Source: Gangjinia marincola (GTDB taxonomy: Bacteria; Bacteroidota; Bacteroidia; Flavobacteriales; Flavobacteriaceae). Taken from it: 64,000 bases of DNA. A model generated the notes under the pieces. The model searched no databases. It was not told the origin of the DNA and worked only from the letters and a program-made list of their open reading frames with translations. The DNA lies in the NCBI RefSeq assembly GCF_039523415.1, contig NZ_BAAAFG010000015.1, positions 610,983 to 674,982 of the forward strand, read 5' to 3'. Numbering within the stretch: the first letter of the stretch is position 1; the number at the start of each line of letters is the position of its first letter. Made by a program: the position numbers and the translations under genes. Below are positions 27,269 through 35,383 of the stretch, piece after piece.

Positions 27269-30200
27269 ATGAGTGCTACTTTCACAGAATATAAGCAGTT
27301 AGACCTTCCTCTTGTAGCTCAAGAAATATTATCGTATTGGGACGAAAAGGATATTTTTGAAAAAAGTGTTTCTACCAGAGAAGGAGCAGAGCCATTTATT
27401 TTCTTTGAGGGACCACCTTCTGCAAATGGACTTCCCGGGATTCATCACGTCATGGCACGCGCCATTAAAGATATTTTTTGTCGTTATAAGACTCAAAAAG
27501 GTTTTCAGGTTAAACGCAAAGCAGGTTGGGATACCCACGGCCTGCCGGTAGAATTAGGCGTAGAGAAAGAATTGGGCATTACCAAAGAAGACATCGGTAC
27601 AAAAATTAGCGTAGCAGAGTACAACGAAGCGTGTAAAAAAGCGGTGATGCGCTACACCGATATTTGGAATGACCTCACCAAAAAAATGGGATATTGGGTA
27701 GATATGAGCGATCCATACATCACTTATAAATCCAAGTACATGGAGACGGTGTGGTGGTTGCTCAAACAGATTTACGATAAAGATTTGCTTTATAAAGGCT
27801 ATACCATTCAGCCGTACTCACCAAAAGCGGGAACGGGTCTAAGTTCTCATGAGCTCAACCAACCCGGGAGTTACCGCGATGTGACAGATACTACAGTCAC
27901 CGCCCAATTTAAGGCGGATAAATCGACTTTACCACAGACGTTTCAACAGGTTGAAGGTGATGTGTTCTTCTTGGCCTGGACCACCACGCCATGGACTTTA
28001 CCGTCTAACACTGCACTCACCGTAGGTAAAAAAATTGATTACGCATTAATTTCAACCTTTAACCAATACACTTTTAAACCTATGGCAGTGATTTTAGCCA
28101 GGGATTTGGTTCAAAAGCAGTTTGGTAAAAAGTACGTTGAAGTTAAAACAAAAGAAGAATTGACCGCTTTCGCGGAAGGGGATAAAACCATTCCTTACTT
28201 TCACGAAGCCGAGGTTAAAGGAAGCGATTTAGTCGAAGCCCGCTACGAACAATTACTACCTTATGTACAACCTCATGACCATGCAGAAAACGCCTTTAGA
28301 GTCATCGCAGGGGATTTCGTCACGACCGAAGATGGTACAGGGATCGTACATACTGCTCCCACCTTTGGAGCAGATGATGCTAAGGTGGCCAAAGAAGCTT
28401 CACCAGAGGTTCCGCCACTTCTCATCAAAGATGATCATGATAATCTTGTCCCGCTAGTTGATTTGCAAGGTCGATTTAGACCAGAGGTAGGTCCATTTGG
28501 AGGTAAGTACGTCAAGAATGAATATTACCCTGAAACTGAAGCACCAGAAAAATCTACTGATGTCGAGATAGCCATCCATCTTAAGACTGAAAATCGTGCG
28601 TTCAAAGTAGAGAAATACGTGCACAGCTATCCCCATTGTTGGAGAACAGATAAACCGGTATTGTATTACCCGTTGGATTCGTGGTTCATTAAGGTGACAG
28701 AGTTTAAAGATCGCATGCATGAACTCAACCAAAAGATCAATTGGAAACCGGCTTCAACCGGTGAGGGGCGTTTTGGAAACTGGTTGGCCAATGCCAACGA
28801 CTGGAATTTATCTAGAAGCCGTTTCTGGGGGATTCCGTTACCTATTTGGAGAACAGAAGATGGAAAAGAAGAACTTATTATTGGTTCCATTGCAGAGCTT
28901 AAGGAAGAAATCGCTAAGGCCGTGCAGGCAGGGGTGATGAGCTCAGATTTGTTTAAAGGGTTTGAAGTGGGTAACATGAGTGAAGAGAATTATGATCTGG
29001 TTGATCTGCATAAGAATATTGTGGATGAGATTACGCTAGTGTCAACATCTGGTCAACCCATGAAGCGTGAGGCAGATTTGATTGATGTATGGTTTGATTC
29101 TGGTTCAATGCCCTATGCGCAATTTCATTATCCTTTTGAAAATGAGGAACGGGTTGAGGATACCTGGCGAAAAGCCGACTTTATTGCAGAGGGGGTAGAT
29201 CAAACCAGAGGTTGGTTCTATACCCTACATGCCATCGCGACCATGATCTTTGATGATGTTGCGTATAAAAATGTAGTTTCTAACGGATTAGTGCTGGATA
29301 AAAACGGGCAAAAGATGTCTAAGCGTTTAGGTAACGCCGCCGACCCATTTAAAACATTAGATACCTATGGGCCAGATGCTACACGTTGGTACATGATAAG
29401 TAATGCCAATCCATGGGATAATCTCAAATTTGATTTGGACGGGATTGAAGAAGTCCGCAGAAAATTCTTTGGTACGCTCTACAACACCTATTCGTTCTTT
29501 TCGTTATACGCTAACCTGGATCAATTTACTTATGCCGAAAATGACGTGACTCATGAAAAACGACCAGAAATTGACCGTTGGATCTTGAGTGAATTGAACT
29601 CGTTAGTGCAACGGGTAGATGAATATTATGCGGCTTATGAGCCTACTAAGGCAACGCGCGCTATTTCAGAATTTGTTCAAGAGAATTTAAGCAACTGGTT
29701 TGTGCGCTTAAGCCGAAGAAGGTTCTGGAAACAAGCACAAGACGGTAGTGGTTTGGATAAAATTTCTGCCTATCAAACCTTATATACCTGTTTAATTACC
29801 GTGGCAAAACTAATGGCGCCGGTTGCACCATTCTTTGCAGAGCGTTTGTACAGAGATTTAAATGCGGTAACCAAAAAAGAAAATGAAGAAAGCGTGCATT
29901 TGGCATTGTTTCCAGTGAGTGATAAATCTCTTATCGATCCCGCATTAGAGCAAAAAATGCAAAAGGCGCAGACCATTTCGTCGTTGGTGTTATCTCTTCG
30001 GAAGAAAGAAATGATTAAAGTGCGACAACCGTTACAACGCATAATGATCCCGGTATTGACTGAAGCTGATCGTGAAGAAATTCGGGCAATTGAAGATTTA
30101 ATCACGTCAGAAGTAAACGTAAAAGAGATTGAACTAATTGATGATGCTTCTGGTATTTTAGTAAAACAAATCAAACCGAATTTTAAAACCTTGGGGCCCA

Positions 30201-30682
30201 GATTTGGTAAAGATATGAAGCTCATTGCAAGCGCTATAAATGCCTTTGATCAAGATGATATTAACACGATTGAATCTAAGGGTGAAATTGGTATTGATAT
30301 TCATGGAAAAAATATTATTTTGCGCGCCGATGAGGTAATCATTACTTCGCAGGATATTGAAGGTTGGTTAGTGGCGAACAGCAATGGGATAACCGTGGCA
30401 TTAGACGTTACGATAGATGATCAACTTAAGAATGAAGGGATTGCAAGAGAATTAATCAATCGTATACAAAACCTGCGAAAAGATTCTGGTTTTGAGGTTA
30501 CCGATAAGATTAATGTAAGCCTTAAAGAAGAGCAAAAAATAAAGACCGCTGTAGAAGAAAATCTAGATTACATTAAGACAGAGACACTTACAAAGGAACT
30601 TAATTTTAAAGAAAAAGTAGAAAACGGAATAGAAATTGCCTTTGACGACATTGAGACGCAACTGCAGATTGAAAAAAATTAA
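27269..30682 (+). CDS. ileS: Isoleucyl-tRNA synthetase
   Basis: Charges tRNA(Ile). The 1137-residue length is that of the long eukaryote-like/Bacteroidota type. The HIGH-type motif is GIHH (residues 57-60, in PSANGLPGIHH) and the KMSKR loop is at about residue 682. The editing domain lies between them (TAQFKADKST; VHTAPTFGADD). The C-terminal half has the anticodon-binding helical domain (NLSNWFVRLSRRRFW). The dksA-like gene starts 5 bases after the stop, so the two are in one operon that ends at the hairpin at 31092-31122. Confidence 0.98.
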   Translation: MSATFTEYKQLDLPLVAQEILSYWDEKDIFEKSVSTREGAEPFIFFEGPPSANGLPGIHHVMARAIKDIFCRYKTQKGFQVKRKAGWDTHGLPVELGVEKELGITKEDIGTKISVAEYNEACKKAVMRYTDIWNDLTKKMGYWVDMSDPYITYKSKYMETVWWLLKQIYDKDLLYKGYTIQPYSPKAGTGLSSHELNQPGSYRDVTDTTVTAQFKADKSTLPQTFQQVEGDVFFLAWTTTPWTLPSNTALTVGKKIDYALISTFNQYTFKPMAVILARDLVQKQFGKKYVEVKTKEELTAFAEGDKTIPYFHEAEVKGSDLVEARYEQLLPYVQPHDHAENAFRVIAGDFVTTEDGTGIVHTAPTFGADDAKVAKEASPEVPPLLIKDDHDNLVPLVDLQGRFRPEVGPFGGKYVKNEYYPETEAPEKSTDVEIAIHLKTENRAFKVEKYVHSYPHCWRTDKPVLYYPLDSWFIKVTEFKDRMHELNQKINWKPASTGEGRFGNWLANANDWNLSRSRFWGIPLPIWRTEDGKEELIIGSIAELKEEIAKAVQAGVMSSDLFKGFEVGNMSEENYDLVDLHKNIVDEITLVSTSGQPMKREADLIDVWFDSGSMPYAQFHYPFENEERVEDTWRKADFIAEGVDQTRGWFYTLHAIATMIFDDVAYKNVVSNGLVLDKNGQKMSKRLGNAADPFKTLDTYGPDATRWYMISNANPWDNLKFDLDGIEEVRRKFFGTLYNTYSFFSLYANLDQFTYAENDVTHEKRPEIDRWILSELNSLVQRVDEYYAAYEPTKATRAISEFVQENLSNWFVRLSRRRFWKQAQDGSGLDKISAYQTLYTCLITVAKLMAPVAPFFAERLYRDLNAVTKKENEESVHLALFPVSDKSLIDPALEQKMQKAQTISSLVLSLRKKEMIKVRQPLQRIMIPVLTEADREEIRAIEDLITSEVNVKEIELIDDASGILVKQIKPNFKTLGPRFGKDMKLIASAINAFDQDDINTIESKGEIGIDIHGKNIILRADEVIITSQDIEGWLVANSNGITVALDVTIDDQLKNEGIARELINRIQNLRKDSGFEVTDKINVSLKEEQKIKTAVEENLDYIKTETLTKELNFKEKVENGIEIAFDDIETQLQIEKN

Positions 30683-30687
30683 CTATT

Positions 30688-31071
30688 ATGGCGACAGAAA
30701 CTAAAGATCGTTTTAACGACAGCGAACTGGAAGAATTTAAAACGCTCATCCAAGCAAAGATTGAAAAAGCTCAGGAGCAGTTAGAATTGTATCGTAATGC
30801 ATATACTAATGACAGTAATAATGGTACGGACGATACTTCACCCACATTCAAGGCATTTGATGAAGGGAGTGCAGTGATGAGTAAAGAGGCAAACTCTCAA
30901 TTAGCAATTCGTCAAGAGAAATTTATTCGGGATCTTAAGAATGCCTTGATTAGAATAGAGAACAAAACCTATGGTATTTGCCGTGTGACCGGTAAATTGA
31001 TTAATAAGGAGCGTCTTAAATTAGTCCCGCATGCCACCTTGAGCATAGAAGCTAAAAATATGCAAAAATAA
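30688..31071 (+). CDS. DksA/TraR family regulator lacking most zinc-finger Cys
   Basis: A 127-residue protein with the coiled-coil helices of DksA (about residues 10-95; conserved Asp pair region NGTDDTSP) and a C-terminal domain matching the DksA zinc finger (YGICRVTGKLI). Of the four zinc-binding Cys, only the first remains (C98); the others are T101, S119 and A122. It therefore should fold without zinc, like the Cys-poor DksA paralogs of other bacteria. It probably binds RNA polymerase through the secondary channel. Co-transcribed with ileS. Confidence 0.88.
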   Translation: MATETKDRFNDSELEEFKTLIQAKIEKAQEQLELYRNAYTNDSNNGTDDTSPTFKAFDEGSAVMSKEANSQLAIRQEKFIRDLKNALIRIENKTYGICRVTGKLINKERLKLVPHATLSIEAKNMQK

Positions 31072-31091
31072 ATTTTGCTCAAACCTAACTT

Positions 31092-31122
31092 AAACGCTTC
31101 AATGTACATTGAGGCGTTTTTT
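31092..31122 (+). terminator. Rho-independent terminator of the ileS-dksA-like operon
   Basis: AAACGC (31092-31097) pairs with GCGTTT (31114-31119), enclosing the perfect palindrome TCAATGTACATTGA; the T-run covers 31117-31122. It ends only nine bases before the next ATG (31132). Confidence 0.85.
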
Positions 31123-31131
31123 ATTCCTGTG

Positions 31132-31764
31132 ATGAAGAAACGATCTACCTTTTTAGGTATTATGTTTGTTGGGCTTTTTGCTACGCAACTATATGCGCAA
31201 AAGGTAACAGAACAGTGTATCGATGCCAAAGAGATCGATTCTGTTATTCTAAAGGCAGAAGAAGTCTTTAAAATATCCATTATCTCTTATGGAAAAAACG
31301 AGATTAAAATAGAGACGATTGCTGAAGGTGAATATTATCAACAGGTCTTTTTAGAGGAGGAAACCAACGATGAAACACTATACCTCACATCGTCTTTTGA
31401 CCGGTCGTTGGTGGGAGGATACGATAAGTTAAGCGCGCATAAAGTGATTTCATTCGAAATCACTTTATATGTTCCGAGAAGAATGCGCGTACAACTGGAA
31501 TCACCTTTGGCTTCACTTACAACAGATGGCAGCTTTGATTATCTGGAAGCCGTATTACGAAATGGAAATTGTGTATTAAAGGATTTTAAGGGAAACGGAG
31601 TGATCTCAACCACTCAGGGTAACATCGCAGTAGAAGTTTATAACACCTCTGTTACTGCCCTATCTAAAAATGGTACGGCAATGTTTCCCAAGGAAAAATT
31701 AAAAGGTAAGCACCGGCTGAATCTTATTTCATTAAACGGCGATATTCTCATCACCAAGAAGTAG
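31132..31764 (+). CDS. Secreted beta-rich protein (DUF4097-like)
   Basis: The ~210-residue protein starts at ATG 31132 with a signal peptide (MKKRSTFLGIMFVGLFATQL, cleavage near YAQ). The mature part is beta-rich, with regularly spaced strands toward the end (FEITLYVPRRMRVQLESPLA; VISTTQGNIAVEVYN). This suggests a beta-helix like the DUF4097 putative adhesin domain; the match is by pattern only. The terminator hairpin sits directly upstream, so expression must come from readthrough or an undetected promoter. lspA follows after 37 bases. Confidence 0.7.
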   Translation: MKKRSTFLGIMFVGLFATQLYAQKVTEQCIDAKEIDSVILKAEEVFKISIISYGKNEIKIETIAEGEYYQQVFLEEETNDETLYLTSSFDRSLVGGYDKLSAHKVISFEITLYVPRRMRVQLESPLASLTTDGSFDYLEAVLRNGNCVLKDFKGNGVISTTQGNIAVEVYNTSVTALSKNGTAMFPKEKLKGKHRLNLISLNGDILITKK

Positions 31765-31775
31765 AGAAATAATAC

Positions 31776-31783
31776 TATTTTCG
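31776..31783 (+). promoter_or_regulatory. Possible -7 element upstream of lspA
   Basis: TATTTTCG matches TAnnTTTG in 7 of 8 positions, 18 bases before the lspA ATG. No -33 TTG seen. Confidence 0.3.
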
Positions 31784-31801
31784 CAGGCAGAAGAAAACAC
31801 T

Positions 31802-32425
31802 ATGAATGCTAAAAAGTCACTCTTAATCATTTTCATTGTATTGATCATTGATCAAGTTTCTAAACTTTATTTTAAACTCAATTTTGAATTAGGAGAAGAG
31901 ATCATAATATTTTCTTGGTTTAAACTGCTTTTTGTAGAAAATGAAGGAATGGCCTGGGGCACAGAGATCCCCGGAGAGTATGGAAAGTTATTTTTATCGT
32001 TATTTAGATTAGTGGCCATAGGTGGTTTAGGCTACTGGTTATGGACCGCCATTAAAGAACACAAACCTAAGCTACTCATCGTGTCACTTTCTTTAGTATT
32101 TGCAGGCGCCTTAGGAAATATTATAGATTCTGTTTTCTACGGAGTTCTTTTTAGTGATAGTTATGGTCAAGTGGCTACGTTTATGCCAGAGAGTGGAGGC
32201 TACGGTCAATTCTTATATGGTAAAGTGGTAGATATGCTTTACTTCCCGATTTGGCAAGGGTATTTGCCGGAGTGGTTACCATTTTACGGCGGTAAGGCGT
32301 TTACTTTTTTCAATGCTATTTTCAACATCGCAGATGCTGCGGTGTGTGTAGGTGTAGGAATTATGATTTTCTTTAATAAGCGTGTTTTTCCAAAAGAGGA
32401 GAAACCCGTGGCGCAAGTGGATTAG
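31802..32425 (+). CDS. lspA: Signal peptidase II (lipoprotein signal peptidase)
   Basis: LspA cleaves prolipoproteins before the lipidated Cys in the inner membrane. The 207-residue protein has four membrane helices, the early IDQVSK motif, FVENEGMAWG, GALGNIID and the two catalytic Asp in VVDM (D144) and NIADA (D178). A ~25-residue insertion between GNIID and VVDM makes it longer than the E. coli enzyme, as I recall for Bacteroidota. The window encodes several likely substrates (Kelch, DUF4270, DUF5689, M23 lipoproteins). Confidence 0.96.
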   Translation: MNAKKSLLIIFIVLIIDQVSKLYFKLNFELGEEIIIFSWFKLLFVENEGMAWGTEIPGEYGKLFLSLFRLVAIGGLGYWLWTAIKEHKPKLLIVSLSLVFAGALGNIIDSVFYGVLFSDSYGQVATFMPESGGYGQFLYGKVVDMLYFPIWQGYLPEWLPFYGGKAFTFFNAIFNIADAAVCVGVGIMIFFNKRVFPKEEKPVAQVD

Positions 32426-32435
32426 GACAATTTTT

Positions 32436-32510
32436 AGTCTGCAGTTTTCAGTCGCAGTCGCAGTTTTTTTAGTCTTCAGTCACAGTACTCAGTAGCAGTA
32501 TACAGCCACA
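32436..32510. repeat. Degenerate CAGT-rich repeat
   Basis: Eight CAGT tetramers occur in 75 bases, spaced 5-16 bases apart, mostly as variations on CAGTCGCAGTC. No open frame or hairpin of note. It begins ten bases after the lspA stop. The rest of the 421-base gap up to 32846 holds the 7-bp satellite and a short possible interspersed element, with no gene that I can support. Confidence 0.6.
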
Positions 32511-32661
32511 ATTTTTGGTTCAGTGTCCTTGGTTGGTTCATCAGTCTGTTCTTAGATAGAATTGCATTTTTTAATCTACGTTTAATTCTAAAATCAGACA
32601 TGGATAAGAGATGATAAATAGACTGCGAATTGTTATTAGAACAGCTGGAGAATACTTCCTT

Positions 32662-32815
32662 ACTCACGACTCACGACTCACGACTCACGACTCACGACTC
32701 ACGACTCACGACTCACGACTCACGACTCACGACTCACGACTCACGACTCACGACTCACGACTCACGACTTACGACTCACGACTCACGACTCACGACTCAC
32801 GACTCACGACTCACG
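32662..32815. repeat. Tandem repeat, 22 copies of the 7-bp unit ACTCACG
   Basis: Twenty-two head-to-tail units of ACTCACG fill 154 bases. Only copy 16 (32767-32773) differs, reading ACTTACG. Because 7 is not a multiple of 3, all frames on the plus strand translate as the same HDSRLTT-type peptide repeat; this is a by-product and not a gene. The near-perfect copies imply recent expansion by slippage. Confidence 0.97.
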
Positions 32816-32820
32816 AATTT

Positions 32821-32843
32821 GTCACGCTGAGCCTGTCGAAGCG
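32821..32843. repeat. Possible dispersed intergenic repeat
   Basis: The stretch starting GTCACGCTGAGCCTGTCGAA next to the 7-bp satellite resembles short interspersed sequences that I recall in flavobacterial intergenic regions (GTCA...CTGAGC...GTCGAAG). Only one copy is seen in this window. Confidence 0.35.
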
Positions 32844-32846
32844 CAA

Positions 32847-33416
32847 CTATCTACTAAATTGGTATATACTTTCAGGCGTCACACAATAATTTAATTTAAC
32901 ATCATGTTTTTCAATGGGGATAATCGCTTCTGCTTCAAAAAAGGATAATCCAATCTTTAAAGTTTCCGGTCGACATTGTCGTAAAAATTTATCGTAAAAT
33001 CCCTTTCCGTAGCCTAACCGATTTCCTTGTTGATCAAACGCCAACAGCGGAACAAAAACGACCTCGATTTGTTGAGGAGAAAGCTCAACTCCGCTAACAG
33101 GCTCTGGGATATTCCAGGCATTTGGCTTAATTACGGTCGCATCAGTTAGTAGAAAATGTGTTAGAGAATGATCTGCGATATTAGATTTGGGAAGAACCAC
33201 ATTCTTATCCTTGCCTTGGAGGATGGATAATATAAATTCTGTATCTACTTCTTTTTTTTGAGCAATCGATAGGTACAGATGATAAAATTCGTATTCCCAA
33301 ATAGCTAACTCCAGCAACCGATTCGAAACTTGGAGGCTTTTCTCTTCGATTTTTTCAGGCGAAAGAGCATTGCGTAGTGCAGTATATTTTTGTCGTAATT
33401 GAGATTTTTTACGCAT
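32847..33416 (-). CDS. 5-formyltetrahydrofolate cyclo-ligase
   Basis: Converts 5-formyl-THF to 5,10-methenyl-THF with ATP. The 189-residue protein begins with the RKKSQLRQKYTALRNALS helix, has VDTEFI and the P-loop-like signature near the end (LGYGKGFYDKFL). Length is normal. It is the last gene of a minus-strand run with the AstE-like and RimK genes (4-base gap), though no functional link is obvious. Confidence 0.93.
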   Translation of the reverse strand: MRKKSQLRQKYTALRNALSPEKIEEKSLQVSNRLLELAIWEYEFYHLYLSIAQKKEVDTEFILSILQGKDKNVVLPKSNIADHSLTHFLLTDATVIKPNAWNIPEPVSGVELSPQQIEVVFVPLLAFDQQGNRLGYGKGFYDKFLRQCRPETLKIGLSFFEAEAIIPIEKHDVKLNYCVTPESIYQFSR

Positions 33417-33420
33417 AATA

Positions 33421-34413
33421 TTATTCCGCTAACGCAGTCGACACATGAAAGAGCGCATCACCCTGGTAAATTAAGGGAGATTCATTTACATTGATTACAT
33501 AGCCATTTACAGTAGATTTTATGCTGTAATGTAATTTTCCAAAGGGATCGGTAATTTGACCAATGGTCTCTCCTTTTTTGATCAGGTCGCCCTCATTGAT
33601 CGCAGGTTTAAACATTCCGCTGCGTGCAGCTCTAATCCACTTGCTCTCTTGGATTAGAATGGAAGGTTTTTTTGGACTGGACAGCTTGAATTTATTTCTA
33701 TTCAGCATACCTAAATGATCGAGGATACGCTTAGAGCCATTTACACCAGAATTACTTATTGAGTTGCTAATAAAAAATGACTTACCTCCTTCAAATAATA
33801 ATATAGGCACGCCTTTTTTCTGAACAGCAGATCTAAAGGTCTTTTTTAAATGGGGTGAATACAAAATGAATGGAGCATTAAAAACTTCAGCCAGCGATTT
33901 TAATTGCTCATCATCGGGCGTAATTCTAATATGAGCAGCGTTGAAACGAGTAGATCCGCCGGTATGGAAATCAATTACATAATCAACGGCGGGGATGACT
34001 TCTGTCATCATTTTGTGTGCTACGCGTGACGCTAATGAACCTGTTTTCGAACCGGGGAAAACACGATTTAAGTCTCTTCCATCAGGAAAGTCCCTATCCT
34101 TATGTAAAAAGCCAAAAATATTGAGCACCGGGATACAGATAATGGTTCCGTAGACCGGTATATTAATTTTCTTTGCAATCAATTGTCGAACTATTTCAAC
34201 ACCGTTTATCTCATCTCCATGTAGACCGGCAGTGAATAAAACCACTGGGCCAGGTTTTGTGGATCGCTCTATGATTATAGGGACTTCTATAGGTGTAGTA
34301 GTGTGTAGTTTTGCTACTTCAAAATCCAATTCAACAGAAGTGCCCGGTAGAATTTCTTTCCCTAAAATTTTTAATACATCCTGTGGATGTTTATTTTTTA
34401 TTTCTTTCGGCAT
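33421..34413 (-). CDS. Succinylglutamate desuccinylase/aspartoacylase (AstE/AspA) family zinc hydrolase
   Basis: The 330-residue protein has a zinc carboxypeptidase-like fold with the metal motif FTAGLHGDEINGVEI (His and Glu ligands, about residues 60-75) and a further His in VIDFHTGG. A C-terminal beta domain (KKGETIGQITDPFGKL) resembles a lipoyl-like barrel typical of this group. It overlaps the RimK gene by 23 bases. The constant pairing suggests it acts on glutamate-type side chains or tails made by RimK; this is inference. Confidence 0.88.
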   Translation of the reverse strand: MPKEIKNKHPQDVLKILGKEILPGTSVELDFEVAKLHTTTPIEVPIIIERSTKPGPVVLFTAGLHGDEINGVEIVRQLIAKKINIPVYGTIICIPVLNIFGFLHKDRDFPDGRDLNRVFPGSKTGSLASRVAHKMMTEVIPAVDYVIDFHTGGSTRFNAAHIRITPDDEQLKSLAEVFNAPFILYSPHLKKTFRSAVQKKGVPILLFEGGKSFFISNSISNSGVNGSKRILDHLGMLNRNKFKLSSPKKPSILIQESKWIRAARSGMFKPAINEGDLIKKGETIGQITDPFGKLHYSIKSTVNGYVINVNESPLIYQGDALFHVSTALAE

Positions 34414-35266
34414 AGCCTATGATACTTTTTGCAATATTAATGCCCGTTGTTTTTTCGATTCCCTCCAAACCCGGGGTAGAGTTAACTTCTAGCACCATTG
34501 GACCCTGGTCAGAGCGTAACATATCCACACCGCATACACCCAGTTTTAACGCTTTGGCTGCTTTTAATGCCAGGGCTTCTTCCTGATAGTTTAAATTGAT
34601 TTTGAAGCTGGAGCCGCCACGATGCAGGTTTGACCTAAAATCACCATTGGCAGATTTACGTTTCATAGCTGCAACAACCACCCCGTCCACCACAATAGCA
34701 CGAAGGTCTTCACCTTTAGACTCTGCTATGAATTCTTGTATAAGAATCTTTATTTTTTGACTGGCAAAAGCCTCAAGCATGCTTTGAGCTGTTTTTTTAT
34801 CTGGCGCCAGCATGACCCCGTTGCCATGTGTTCCTTCTAACACTTTAATGATAAGTGGTCCATGATCAAATTGAGATAAGATATGATCAAGGTTAAAGTT
34901 AAAGTCGGCAAACGCCGTTTTAGGAACAGCCACTCCTTTATTGGCTAAAATTTGAAAACTTGACCACTTGTCTCTAGAGCGCAAAATAGCTTCAGAAGTG
35001 ACAGTAGCAAACACATTCATTGCTTCAAAGTGCCGGGTAACGGTGCAGCCTTGAAATGTATTAGAGGCACCAATTCTAGGGATAATTGCATGAAGATCAT
35101 TCACTTCTTCTTCAAAATAAAACACCTTTGGTTTACCCTCTTCAATGAGCATTTGGCAATAGGTAGGATCGATAACTTCAATGCTGTGATTTCTTTGCTC
35201 CGCCGCTTTTACTAAGCTACGTGTAGAATACAAATTTGCACCACGAGATAAGATGGCAATGTTCAT
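34391..35266 (-). CDS. rimK: RimK family alpha-L-glutamate ligase (ATP-grasp)
   Basis: RimK-type enzymes add glutamate residues to a protein C-terminus or make poly-glutamate. The ~291-residue protein (ATG 35266; an upstream in-frame ATG adds 18 unlikely residues) begins MNIAILSRGANLYSTRSLVK. It has the ATP-grasp signature regions PLIIKVLEGTHGNGVML and MVLEVNSTPGLEGIE with the Mg2+-binding Glu and Asn. Target in this organism is unknown; ribosomal protein S6 is the E. coli target. Confidence 0.93.
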   Translation of the reverse strand: MNIAILSRGANLYSTRSLVKAAEQRNHSIEVIDPTYCQMLIEEGKPKVFYFEEEVNDLHAIIPRIGASNTFQGCTVTRHFEAMNVFATVTSEAILRSRDKWSSFQILANKGVAVPKTAFADFNFNLDHILSQFDHGPLIIKVLEGTHGNGVMLAPDKKTAQSMLEAFASQKIKILIQEFIAESKGEDLRAIVVDGVVVAAMKRKSANGDFRSNLHRGGSSFKINLNYQEEALALKAAKALKLGVCGVDMLRSDQGPMVLEVNSTPGLEGIEKTTGINIAKSIIGYAERNKK

Positions 35267-35371
35267 TGAGAGAATATTATACATGCAAGGTACTAAAAAA
35301 GTGACGCCAAAGTGAATCATGTTAACGTGTAAATAAATTGTTTAAGGTCGCATACTCTATGACAATAGTAT

Positions 35372-35379
35372 TAATTTTG
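35372..35379 (+). promoter_or_regulatory. -7-like element directly before uvrC
   Basis: TAATTTTG is an exact TAnnTTTG match, but it ends only four bases before the uvrC ATG (35384). If it is used, the transcript would be leaderless. Confidence 0.35.
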
Positions 35380-35383
35380 AGCT

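Noticed and set aside
32662..32815. Possible CRISPR array
   Set aside because: The units are 7 bp and contiguous with no spacers, and no cas genes are nearby.
32611..32889. Open frames encoding HDSRLTT repeat peptides
   Set aside because: They are read through a 7-bp satellite that stays open in every plus-strand frame; no start signal or homologous protein family supports a gene.
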